Both the position numbers and the translations under genes were made by a program. A stretch of DNA of 64,000 nucleotides, from assembly GCA_035707805.1 (NCBI GenBank), contig DASSTS010000002.1, forward strand, positions 1 to 64,000. Reading direction: 5' to 3'. Of this stretch, positions 23,988 through 31,261 are shown piece by piece (positions within the stretch are counted from its first letter, which is position 1; the number at the start of each line of letters is the position of its first letter). The notes under the pieces were generated by a model. The model was not told the DNA's origin. It searched no databases and was given only the letters and a program-made list of their open reading frames with translations. The DNA comes from Castellaniella sp035707805 (GTDB lineage Bacteria > Pseudomonadota > Gammaproteobacteria > Burkholderiales > Burkholderiaceae_B).

Positions 23988-24005
23988 AACATCTCGTAGA
24001 AATCG
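23956..24005. repeat. Direct repeat copy 2: displaced 50-bp mutS fragment
   Basis: Matches 17272-17321 of mutS at 49 of 50 bases, same orientation, with abrupt loss of identity on both sides (neither the upstream nor the downstream mutS codons follow). It supplies the stop codon of the LysR gene and ends 8 bp before the TetR stop. It marks an old recombination or insertion junction at the right end of the accessory stretch. Confidence 0.9.
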
Positions 24006-24013
24006 GCGCCCGG

Positions 24014-24640
24014 CTATCGCCGGTACGTTTCCAGATACGCAGTGAGCAGCCGGACGAGGTGCTCTTCGAGCCGCGCTTCGAAGCCGTCCCGGGCTTGTCC
24101 TTCCAGGCACGCCCGGACGGGTCCCATCAGGGAGCTGAGAGAGATCGCGGCAATCATTGGCGGATCGTCAAAAGCAGCATCAGAAGCACTCGTCAGCATA
24201 TCCGCGATAGCCGTCACGAGGCGCGCATGGACGCGGGCGGCCAGTTCCGCACCGCCCCGTTCTCCTGCAACCGCATAGAGCGCCTTCGATTCCTGAGGAT
24301 CGCGCAGCTTCACGGCGAGAAACGTGGAGACCAAAGCCGCAGCCATCCTGGACACGCGCATATGTCGATGGGCATGACAGACCTGTTCGACGGCTTCCGC
24401 GACGTGATCGAGGTGTTTTTCCAATATGTCGGCAAGCAGCGAGTCGCGGTTCGGATAGTACTGATAGAGACTGCCGACCGACATGCCTGCGCGTTCGGCC
24501 ACGCGCGTTGTCGTGCAGCCGCTCAGGCCCTCCCGCACCAAAACCTGAATGGTCGCGGTATGCAGCGCGTTGACGGTCGCCAGCGAACGCGCTTGGATCG
24601 GGGTTTTACGGGGTTTCAGGGATGCTGCCGTCTTGCTCAT
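24014..24640 (-). CDS. TetR/AcrR family transcriptional regulator
   Basis: 208 residues from ATG 24640 (MSKTAASLKPRKTPIQARS); a TTG at 24655 would add five residues. The N-terminal TetR HTH is RVAERAGMSVGSLYQYYPNRDSL in overlapping parts (residues about 40-62). The C-terminal ligand domain is generic. It is divergent from the aldo/keto reductase 72 bp away and probably represses it. The sequence is visibly less GC-rich than the housekeeping genes, which fits acquired DNA. Confidence 0.92.
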   Translation of the reverse strand: MSKTAASLKPRKTPIQARSLATVNALHTATIQVLVREGLSGCTTTRVAERAGMSVGSLYQYYPNRDSLLADILEKHLDHVAEAVEQVCHAHRHMRVSRMAAALVSTFLAVKLRDPQESKALYAVAGERGGAELAARVHARLVTAIADMLTSASDAAFDDPPMIAAISLSSLMGPVRACLEGQARDGFEARLEEHLVRLLTAYLETYRR

Positions 24641-24712
24641 GGAATGCGAATTCAAAAACTGAGGGATGCTTCATATACTACAACTCAAATGACCAGACCA
24701 AGAAGGATGGAT
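24641..24712. promoter_or_regulatory. Divergent promoter region, TetR / aldo-keto reductase
   Basis: A 72-bp AT-rich gap with the ribosome site AGAAGG 6 bases before ATG 24713. That spacing favours 24713 over the ATG at 24707. No clear palindromic operator is seen. Confidence 0.35.
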
Positions 24713-25579
24713 ATGAAAAGCATCGACAAGGCAGGTACGTTTTCCTTGGGAACCCGGATGGTGAAGCGATTCGGCTACGGCGCCATGCAGCTTGCGGGGC
24801 CGGGAGTGTTCGGTCCGCCGAAGGACCGAAACGCAGCGGTAGCCGTCCTGCGTGAGGCTGTCGCGCTGGGCATCAACCATATCGATACCAGCGACTTTTA
24901 CGGCCCGCACATCACCAATCAGATCATTCGTGAAGCCTTGAGCCCTTATCCCGACGATCTCACCATCGTGACCAAGATCGGGGCCATGCGCGGAGAAGAC
25001 GCCTCCTGGCTGCAGGCCGATTCGGCGCAAGCTCTGACGCAGGCGGTACACGATAATCTGCGCAATCTCGCGGTCGACAGGCTGGACGTCGTCAATCTGC
25101 GGATCATGTTCAGGACGGACGGGCCGGCCGAGGGTTCCATCGAAGAGCCGTTGACTGCTTTGATCGAACTGCAGCAGAAGGGGCTGGTACGGCATATCGG
25201 CCTCAGCAATGTCACCTCGGCGCAGGTAGCGCAAGCGCGGGCGCTCACGCCCATCGCCTGCGTGCAGAACATGTACAACATTGCGCACCGGCAGGACGAC
25301 GGACTGATCGATGATCTCGCCCGGGACGGCGTCGCCTATGTTCCCTTCTTTCCCCTCGGCGGCTTTTCGCCATTGCAGTCGTCCGCGCTGTCGACTATCG
25401 CCAGCCGCCTTGATGCCACACCCATGCAGGTGGCGCTCGCGTGGCTGCTTCGCCGGTCGCCGAATATTCTGTTGATTCCCGGGACTTCCTCCGTCTTGCA
25501 TTTGCGGGAGAACCTCGCCGCAGCCGAACTCGAGTTGCCGGATGATGTGCTTGGCCTGCTGGACGGGATCGGCGCGTGA
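24713..25579 (+). CDS. Aldo/keto reductase family oxidoreductase
   Basis: 288 residues. An NADPH-dependent carbonyl reductase fold is indicated by GYGAMQLAGPGVFGPPKDR, the catalytic region NHIDTSDFYGPH (Asp/Tyr), VTKIG (lysine) and the coenzyme-binding end LIPGTSSVLHLRENL. It is similar to the YdbC/YajO-like oxidoreductases often paired with TetR repressors; the physiological substrate is unknown. Its start is chosen by the AGAAGG site. It converges with the next TetR gene across 54 bp. Confidence 0.9.
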   Translation: MKSIDKAGTFSLGTRMVKRFGYGAMQLAGPGVFGPPKDRNAAVAVLREAVALGINHIDTSDFYGPHITNQIIREALSPYPDDLTIVTKIGAMRGEDASWLQADSAQALTQAVHDNLRNLAVDRLDVVNLRIMFRTDGPAEGSIEEPLTALIELQQKGLVRHIGLSNVTSAQVAQARALTPIACVQNMYNIAHRQDDGLIDDLARDGVAYVPFFPLGGFSPLQSSALSTIASRLDATPMQVALAWLLRRSPNILLIPGTSSVLHLRENLAAAELELPDDVLGLLDGIGA

Positions 25580-25633
25580 ACGTCAGTGCGGTCTTGCCGG
25601 GTCGCAGCCGCCCCTCCCGATGTCGGGGTCGGG

Positions 25634-26287
25634 TCAGGTGGGGATGCGAGCCTCGAACCCTTGCATCGCCACACGGGCCACGTCTTCCAGCTCAGCGCGG
25701 CTGGCGCCGTCGCGGGCCAGTATCGACATGCCGTTCTGCACGGTCTGGATGAATCGGGCCAAGCCCTGGACGTCGACCGAGGCCGGTATTTCACCCTCGG
25801 CCACGGCACGGCCTAGACGATTCTTCACGAGGTCGAGTGTCGCGCTACGCGCCGTTTTCACCAGTGCGCCAAGCTCCGGGTGACCTTCGCTGCCGACCGA
25901 GGAGAGGGTCACCATGCACCCGCGCGGAATGTCGGCGAGGTCTCCGGTCAGCGCTGCGGCGGAATCCAGCAGCAGGGATTCCACGGCTTCATGCGCGGTG
26001 ATGGCGGCAAAGAATCTGTCCCAGACCAGAGCCTCGTAGTGGGTCCGGTAGTAGTTCAGTGCCTCGGCATAGAGCGCTTCCTTCGAGCCGAACGCAGCGT
26101 ACAAGCTGGGCGAGCCGATCCCCATCGCATGCTTAAGATCCGCGATGGAGGTGGCTTCGTAACCCTTCGTCCAGAACAGCCGGGTCGCTTGGGCCAAGGC
26201 GGCTTCCCGGTCGAACGCCCGGGGCCGGCCGCGGTCGCGCCCGCCGCCTGTTTGCGCCTTTCCTGGTGTTTGTCTAGAGTTTTGCAT
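25634..26287 (-). CDS. TetR/AcrR family transcriptional regulator
   Basis: 217 residues from ATG 26287. The HTH is ATSIADLKHAMGIGSPSLYA followed by AFGSKEALYAEAL, preceded by the basic arm GRDRGRPRAFDREAAL typical of one TetR branch. The C-terminal domain has SLLLDSAAALTG and RGCMVTLSSVGSEGHPELG. It is divergent from the CurA-like oxidoreductase at 26500. Three related palindromic boxes lie in the gap, one touching its own start codon, so autoregulation and repression of the oxidoreductase are likely. Confidence 0.93.
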   Translation of the reverse strand: MQNSRQTPGKAQTGGGRDRGRPRAFDREAALAQATRLFWTKGYEATSIADLKHAMGIGSPSLYAAFGSKEALYAEALNYYRTHYEALVWDRFFAAITAHEAVESLLLDSAAALTGDLADIPRGCMVTLSSVGSEGHPELGALVKTARSATLDLVKNRLGRAVAEGEIPASVDVQGLARFIQTVQNGMSILARDGASRAELEDVARVAMQGFEARIPT

Positions 26288-26306
26288 CGATCGATACAGA
26301 AATTGA
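26285..26306. promoter_or_regulatory. Candidate TetR operator, box 1 (over the TetR start codon)
   Basis: Contains ATCGATCGATACAGAAATT, the core shared with boxes 2 and 3. It begins inside the TetR initiation codon, so binding would block that gene. Confidence 0.6.
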
Positions 26307-26336
26307 TTGACTTCATCTCAGCACAACTTTACCATT

Positions 26337-26361
26337 TATCTATCAATCGATACAGAAATTC
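26337..26361. promoter_or_regulatory. Candidate TetR operator, box 2
   Basis: Contains ATCAATCGATACAGAAATT, one base different from box 1 in the core. It lies mid-way in the divergent gap. Confidence 0.6.
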
Positions 26362-26394
26362 TCGGGCAAGCAATCATCTACGCCGTTCGCTCGG

Positions 26395-26426
26395 AAATTC
26401 TGTATCTATCGATCGATACAGATTTA
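26395..26426. promoter_or_regulatory. Candidate TetR operator, box 3 (full palindrome)
   Basis: The arms CTGTATC (26400-26406) and GATACAG (26415-26421) flank an 8-base centre, giving the most complete dyad. Its right half repeats the ATCGATCGATACAG core of boxes 1 and 2. It lies 78 bp before the oxidoreductase start. Confidence 0.65.
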
Positions 26427-26499
26427 ACGGGGCGGGTCCCCATGGAGGCTCGGTGCAAAGGCTTTCTCCCATACCCGCCACTCTCCTGAAGGAAATGAG

Positions 26500-27525
26500 A
26501 TGTCCAGCAAAACAAATCGCCAGATCGTCGTTGCGGCACGACCGAACGGAAATGCCACCTTGAATGACTTTGGTTTCGTCGAACAGCCGGTGCCGGTTCC
26601 AGGCGAGGGTGAAGTCCTGAGCCGTAATGTGCTGATTTCGATCGACCCCTACCAACGCAATCTGATGGGTAATGCATCTTCCGAGTCACCGCCGGTTGAT
26701 CTTGGCCAGCCTATGCCCGGTCCGACCGTCGCGATCGTCGAGCAGAGCAGGAACCCGGACTTCAGCATCGGCGATTACGTTGTTGCCTGGTCGGGCTGGC
26801 AGCAATACGGGCTGTCCGACGGTGCCGACCTGAGAAAGATCGATGCCGGGATCGCGCCGCTTTCAACCGCGCTCGGCGTGCTGGGGCACACCGGGCTGAC
26901 AGCGTGGTTGGGCATTACCAAATTCATGGATCCAAAGCCGGGCGGTACGCTCGTCGTAACGGCTGCCGCGGGTTCGGTAGGTTCGGTCGCAGGGCAACTG
27001 GCCAAGCTGCGCGGCCACCGGGTTCTCGGCATCGCAGGGGGCGCGGAAAAGGTGCGGTACCTGACGGAGGAACTGAATCTGGATGGCGCGGTGGACTACA
27101 AGAGACAGGATTTCAACGAACGACTGGCCGCCGCCTTGCCTGACGGGCTGGATGCCTTGCTCGACAACGTCGGGGGCACCCTGTTCGAGGCGCTGATGCC
27201 GCATTTCAATCATCAGGCACATATCGCCATTGCCGGCTTGATTTCTCAGTACGCCCATCCCGGAGCGGCACCCGGTCCCAACCGTTTGCCCGACCTTTTG
27301 ACCTCGTTCCTGTATCGCTTCATCCAGGTGCGGGGCTTTGCGATGCCGGATCATGTCGACCGCTACCCCGAATTCCTGGCGGAAGTGACTCCACTGGTCA
27401 GGCAAGGAAAAATCAAATACAGCGAAGAGTTCGTGGACGGGTTTGACAACATCCCGACTGCGTTCTTGCGGCTGTACGACAGAAGCAATCCGAATCGCGG
27501 CAAGTTGATTGCGCGGGTAGGATGA
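26500..27525 (+). CDS. NADP-dependent oxidoreductase, zinc-independent MDR family (CurA / leukotriene-B4-dehydrogenase-like)
   Basis: 341 residues. Medium-chain reductase fold with SIDPYQRNLMG near the N-terminus and the nucleotide-binding VTAAAGSVGSVAGQLAKLRG and GIAGGAEKV. No zinc-binding cysteines are seen. Members reduce alpha,beta-unsaturated aldehydes and ketones (alkenal reductase, curcumin reductase), so a role in reactive-carbonyl detoxification is likely. Divergent from TetR with three operator boxes between. GAAGG ribosome site 7 bases before ATG (GGAAATGAG context). Confidence 0.92.
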   Translation: MSSKTNRQIVVAARPNGNATLNDFGFVEQPVPVPGEGEVLSRNVLISIDPYQRNLMGNASSESPPVDLGQPMPGPTVAIVEQSRNPDFSIGDYVVAWSGWQQYGLSDGADLRKIDAGIAPLSTALGVLGHTGLTAWLGITKFMDPKPGGTLVVTAAAGSVGSVAGQLAKLRGHRVLGIAGGAEKVRYLTEELNLDGAVDYKRQDFNERLAAALPDGLDALLDNVGGTLFEALMPHFNHQAHIAIAGLISQYAHPGAAPGPNRLPDLLTSFLYRFIQVRGFAMPDHVDRYPEFLAEVTPLVRQGKIKYSEEFVDGFDNIPTAFLRLYDRSNPNRGKLIARVG

Positions 27526-27756
27526 TCTCCGCGCATCGCAGCAAGGCGGTTCGAGAGCGGCTCATTGTCGGCCAGCGTGCCGTCCCGCTCAGGCTGGCGC
27601 GGCACTGGTCAAATTTTTATCTGCGGCTCCAATTCCTTGATCCGGAAAGAGAATTTCCGCTGTTCCCCCACTTGTCCATGACTTTGTCCACATTCTGCGT
27701 GGACAAATCGGGCACGGTAGAATCGCCCCGTCTGAATCAGAAAAGGATGTTACGCC
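27526..27756. promoter_or_regulatory. Upstream region of the mechanosensitive channel with a perfect 9-bp hairpin
   Basis: A 231-bp gap. TTTGTCCAC (27683-27691) and GTGGACAAA (27699-27707) pair perfectly around a 7-base loop. TAGAAT (27718-27723) follows 10 bases later and may be the -10 of the channel gene, in which case the palindrome would sit over the -35 region as an operator. The lack of a T-run argues against a terminator for the upstream gene. No coding sequence seen. Confidence 0.45.
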
Positions 27757-28578
27757 GTGGAAAAATTTCAAGCCTTCTGGGCCTCCATGCCCGACCTGCA
27801 GGATGCGGCCGTGCACCTGCTGGTGACGCTGCTCATCCTGGTGCTCGGCTGGATGGCCTCCAATCTGATGGGGCGGTGGGTGCGGCGGCTGGCGGACCAT
27901 TCCACCCGCATCGATCCCACCGTCATTCCGATCGTGCGCAGCGTCACGGTCTGGACGGTGCGCACCGTGGTGCTGCTGGCCGTACTGGCGCGCCTGGGCG
28001 TGCAGACGGCCAGCCTGGTGGCGATGCTGGGCGCCTCGGCCCTGGCCATCGGGCTCGCGCTGCAGGGCACGCTGCAGAATTTCGCGGCGGGGATCATGCT
28101 GCTGCTGTTGCGGCCGGTGCGGGCGGGCGAGTTCGTGTCGGTCGAAGGCAAGGGCATGGGCACGGTCGACGAGATCGGCCTGTTCATGACGCGGCTGGTG
28201 CAGGCCGACGGCATCCACCTGTTGCTGCCCAATTCCCTGGTGTGGGGCAATCCTATCGTCAACTACAGCCGCAACAACGTCCGCCGTCTGGACATAATGG
28301 TGGGCGTGCGCCACGACGACGACCTGGAGGCGGCGATGGCCGTGCTGCAGGGGCTGGTGGAACGGCATGCCGACGTCCTGGCGGAGCCCGCGTCCCAGGT
28401 CATGGTGATGGAATACCGGGACAGCACCGTCATGCTGAACATCCGTCTGTGGACGCTGTCGGAAAAATACTGGGACGTGCGTTTCGACCTGCAGCGCCAG
28501 GCGCCGCGGGTGCTGCGCGAGGCCGGCCTGCGCAGTCCGATCCCTCTGCGCGAGGTGCGTACGGTGGAGGCCGCCTGA
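27757..28578 (+). CDS. Small-conductance mechanosensitive channel, MscS family
   Basis: 273 residues, close to E. coli MscS. Three N-terminal transmembrane segments are seen, with the pore-lining TM3 rich in Gly/Ala (SLVAMLGASALAIGLALQGT) followed by LQNFAAGIMLLLLRPVRAGE and the beta domain (LLPNSLVWGNPIVNYSRN). It opens on hypo-osmotic shock in the inner membrane. GTG start at 27757 (MEKFQAFW), with AAGG 11 bases upstream; no in-frame ATG fits better. Confidence 0.93.
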   Translation: MEKFQAFWASMPDLQDAAVHLLVTLLILVLGWMASNLMGRWVRRLADHSTRIDPTVIPIVRSVTVWTVRTVVLLAVLARLGVQTASLVAMLGASALAIGLALQGTLQNFAAGIMLLLLRPVRAGEFVSVEGKGMGTVDEIGLFMTRLVQADGIHLLLPNSLVWGNPIVNYSRNNVRRLDIMVGVRHDDDLEAAMAVLQGLVERHADVLAEPASQVMVMEYRDSTVMLNIRLWTLSEKYWDVRFDLQRQAPRVLREAGLRSPIPLREVRTVEAA

Positions 28579-28653
28579 GGCGCTGGCGGTTGCATCGGCC
28601 GACGCCGGGCGGCATCCCGCTCAGGCGGCGTCGTCCGGCGGACGCCCGGAGTC

Positions 28654-29598
28654 CTATTCCACCATCCGGTTCAGGCGCTCGGCGTCCAGCGGCCGCTGGC
28701 CGTTCTCGATGCGTTGGCCCAGGTCTTCCATGGCCTGGCACAGGCGATGGATGCGGGCGTCCTGCTGGGCGGTGTGGTTGATCAGTTCGTGCAGGACCTT
28801 GACCAGAGGGTCGTCGTCCGACCGGCCGACCCCGTAGGGGGCGAAGTCCTCGGCCGGGTTCTCGGCGCCCGCGCCGCTTTCGTCCGCGCGGCCGCGTTGC
28901 AGCAGTTCCTGCAGCGGCCGGGCCGCCCATTCCGACTGGCAGGGCAGGTCGCGGCCGGCCGGCGCGCCGCCGTCCGCCGCCGCGCCGGCGACGCCCGCTT
29001 GCGCGTCGGGGGTGCGGCCGTCCCCCGGCGCTGCCGTGCGCGCATCCGAGGCGGCCGGCGACGCGGCCTCGGCGGCATGATCCTGGGGCAGGATGATGCG
29101 GGCGGGGTTGCCCACGGCGGTGGCCCCGGCGGGAACGGGCTTGATGACGACGGCGTTCGACCCCACGCGGGCGTGGGCGCCCACGGTGAAGCCGCCCAGG
29201 ATCTGGGCGCCGGCGCCGACGACCACGCCTTCCTCGAGGGTGGGGTGGCGTTTCTCGCCCTTGTAGAGGCGGGTGCCCCCCAGCGTGACGCCCTGGTAGA
29301 TCGTGCAGTCGTCGCCGATCTCGGCGGTCTCGCCGATCACCACGCCGAAGCCGTGGTCGATGAAGACGCGCCGGCCGATCACCGCGCCCGGGTGGATCTC
29401 GATGCCGGTCAGCATCCTGCCCAGGTGCGACAGGAAGCGTCCGGCCCAGTACCAGCCGCGGCGCCACAGGCCGTGCGCGGCCCGGTGGATCAGGATGGCG
29501 TGCAGGCCCGGATAGCAGGTCAGGATCTCGATGCGGCTGCGGGCCGCGGGATCGCGTTCGTGGATGCAGGCGATTTCTTCGCGGAGCTGTTCAAACAT
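28654..29598 (-). CDS. cysE: Serine O-acetyltransferase CysE with an unusual C-terminal extension
   Basis: Makes O-acetylserine from serine and acetyl-CoA, the first step to cysteine. Seen: 314 residues. The catalytic core occupies about residues 1-170: an alpha-helical N-terminus, then the left-handed hexapeptide helix (GIEIHPGAVIGRRVFIDHGF, GETAEIGDDCTIYQGVTLGG). After NPARIILPQ there are about 140 further residues: a low-complexity Ala/Gly/Pro/Asp linker and a helical end (KVLHELINHTAQQDARIHRL) that may be a coiled coil. The short SAT class ends near residue 175-250, so the tail is not needed for catalysis. It starts 6 bp after the trmJ stop, on the same strand. Confidence 0.92.
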   Translation of the reverse strand: MFEQLREEIACIHERDPAARSRIEILTCYPGLHAILIHRAAHGLWRRGWYWAGRFLSHLGRMLTGIEIHPGAVIGRRVFIDHGFGVVIGETAEIGDDCTIYQGVTLGGTRLYKGEKRHPTLEEGVVVGAGAQILGGFTVGAHARVGSNAVVIKPVPAGATAVGNPARIILPQDHAAEAASPAASDARTAAPGDGRTPDAQAGVAGAAADGGAPAGRDLPCQSEWAARPLQELLQRGRADESGAGAENPAEDFAPYGVGRSDDDPLVKVLHELINHTAQQDARIHRLCQAMEDLGQRIENGQRPLDAERLNRMVE

Positions 29599-29604
29599 GG
29601 CGGG

Positions 29605-30429
29605 TCAGAGAGAGTCCTGGGGATGGGCGAGTCGGGCGGTGCGGATCATGGCGGTGCACAGGCCGCGCATCATGTCCACTTCGTCGGTGCTCAGGCGGCT
29701 GCGCGTCCAGAGCTGGCGCATGCGCGGCACCAGTTTCTTGGGATGGCTGGGGTCCAGGAAGCCGACCGCCACGAGCGCCTGTTCGAAATGATCCAGCATG
29801 GCCTGGACGCGCGCGCTGTCGGCCGGGTCGCTGCCGGGATCATGGCGCCCGTGCGTGTCGGGCAGGCGGGCTTCGCCGGTCAGCGGCAGCAAGGCGTAGC
29901 GCATTTCCCAGGCGGCCAGCTGCAGCGCCTGGGACACGTTCAGCGAACTATAGGCGGGGTTGGCGGGAATGTGGCAGATCCGCTGGCACAGCAGGATGTC
30001 GTCGTTGGACAGGCCGGAGCGCTCGGTGCCCAGGACGATGGCGATGCGCGCGTCCGGGCGCGCGAGCTCGCCCGCGGACAGGGCGGCGGCCTCGCGGATG
30101 TCGCAGGCCGGCGCACCCAGGGCGCGGGCCCGGGCCGTCAGCGCGAAGGCCAGCGTGGCCGGCCCCAGCGCCTGGGCGAGGGTGTCGTGGACGCGGGCCT
30201 GTTCCAGGATGTCGGTGGCGCCGCTGGCCAGCGCCTGGGCATCCGGATGGCGCAGCACGTCCGGGTCGCCGGGGGCGACCAGGTGCAGGTCGTGAAAGCC
30301 CATGGTCTTGATCGCCCGCGCCGCCGATCCGACGTTGCCGGGATGGCTGGGGCTGACCATGATGAACCGCACGCGCGCAAAAGGATCCTGCCCGCCGCAG
30401 GGCGAATCGGAGGAAACTGGAAGAGTCAT
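29605..30429 (-). CDS. trmJ: tRNA (cytidine/uridine-2'-O-)-methyltransferase TrmJ
   Basis: A SPOUT-family enzyme that 2'-O-methylates position 32 of tRNA with S-adenosylmethionine. Seen: 274 residues with the motif-1 region HPGNVGSAARAIKTMGF, motif 2 RIAIVLGTERSGLSNDD and motif 3 IPANPAYSSLNVSQALQLAA forming the trefoil knot, then a C-terminal helical extension. Divergent from suhB with a 39-bp gap. It precedes cysE in the same direction. Confidence 0.93.
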   Translation of the reverse strand: MTLPVSSDSPCGGQDPFARVRFIMVSPSHPGNVGSAARAIKTMGFHDLHLVAPGDPDVLRHPDAQALASGATDILEQARVHDTLAQALGPATLAFALTARARALGAPACDIREAAALSAGELARPDARIAIVLGTERSGLSNDDILLCQRICHIPANPAYSSLNVSQALQLAAWEMRYALLPLTGEARLPDTHGRHDPGSDPADSARVQAMLDHFEQALVAVGFLDPSHPKKLVPRMRQLWTRSRLSTDEVDMMRGLCTAMIRTARLAHPQDSL

Positions 30430-30468
30430 TTAAAATAGAAGCCTGTTACCCGTGATCTTTGGAAACCT

Positions 30469-31251
30469 ATGCACCCGATGCTCAACACCGCCATCAAGGC
30501 GGCACGCCGCGCAGGCGCCATCATCAACCGCGCCAGCCTCGACCTTGAGCGCCTGAACGTCGCCCGTAAAGGCCCCAAGGACTACGTGACCGAAGTCGAT
30601 CGCGCTGCCGAGGAATCCATCATCGACATTTTACGCACAGCCTATCCGGAACACGGATTCCTGGGCGAGGAATCCGGTGTGCACGCCGCCAAGGGTGACG
30701 CGGCCCAGCCGGAATTCCAATGGGTGATCGATCCGCTGGACGGCACCACGAATTTCATCCACGGTTTCCAGCACTATGCGGTGTCCATCGCCCTGATGCA
30801 CCGGGGGCAGGCCGCCCACGTCGTGATCTACGATCCCTCGCGCAACGAGATGTTCACCGCCAGCCGCGGCAGCGGCGCGTTCCTGAACGACCGCCGCGTG
30901 CGGGTGTCGTCCTGCGTGCGCTACCACGACGCGCTGCTGGGCTCCCACATCCCGCAGTCCACGGCCCTGCCGGCCGCCTCGCCCTTCGTGCCGATGCTGG
31001 CCGACTGCGCCGCCGCGCGCCGCACCGGCTCCACCGTGCTGGACCTGGCCTGGGTGGCCTGCGGCCGGCTGGACGGCTTCTGCGGGGTGGGCCTCAAGCC
31101 CTGGGACATGGCGGCCGGCGGCCTGCTGGTCCTCGAGGCGGGCGGCCTGATCGCCGACTTCCAGGGCGAGCAGAGCTGGCTCGAGACCGGCAACGTGCTG
31201 GCGGCGGCGCCCAAGATTTTCGCCCAGATGATGACGCACCTGCAGGCTTGA
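30469..31251 (+). CDS. suhB: Inositol monophosphatase family protein SuhB
   Basis: A Mg-dependent phosphatase; in enterobacteria SuhB also joins rRNA antitermination complexes. Seen: 260 residues with the family motifs GEESGV (metal-binding Glu), WVIDPLDGTTNFIHGFQHYA in part (DPLDGTTN), and the C-terminal LKPWDMAAGGLLVLEAGG. ATG 30469 gives MHPMLNTAIKAARRAG. It ends 10 bp before the TerC/CorC gene, with which it may be co-transcribed. TAAAAT/TAGAAG (30431-30441) upstream could be its -10. Confidence 0.95.
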   Translation: MHPMLNTAIKAARRAGAIINRASLDLERLNVARKGPKDYVTEVDRAAEESIIDILRTAYPEHGFLGEESGVHAAKGDAAQPEFQWVIDPLDGTTNFIHGFQHYAVSIALMHRGQAAHVVIYDPSRNEMFTASRGSGAFLNDRRVRVSSCVRYHDALLGSHIPQSTALPAASPFVPMLADCAAARRTGSTVLDLAWVACGRLDGFCGVGLKPWDMAAGGLLVLEAGGLIADFQGEQSWLETGNVLAAAPKIFAQMMTHLQA

Positions 31252-31261
31252 GGAAATCGTG

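Noticed and set aside
17272..24005. Classical Campbell-type integration at mutS
   Set aside because: Such an event would leave the remaining mutS 5' codons beside the second repeat copy. They are absent, so another recombination route or a secondary deletion is needed.
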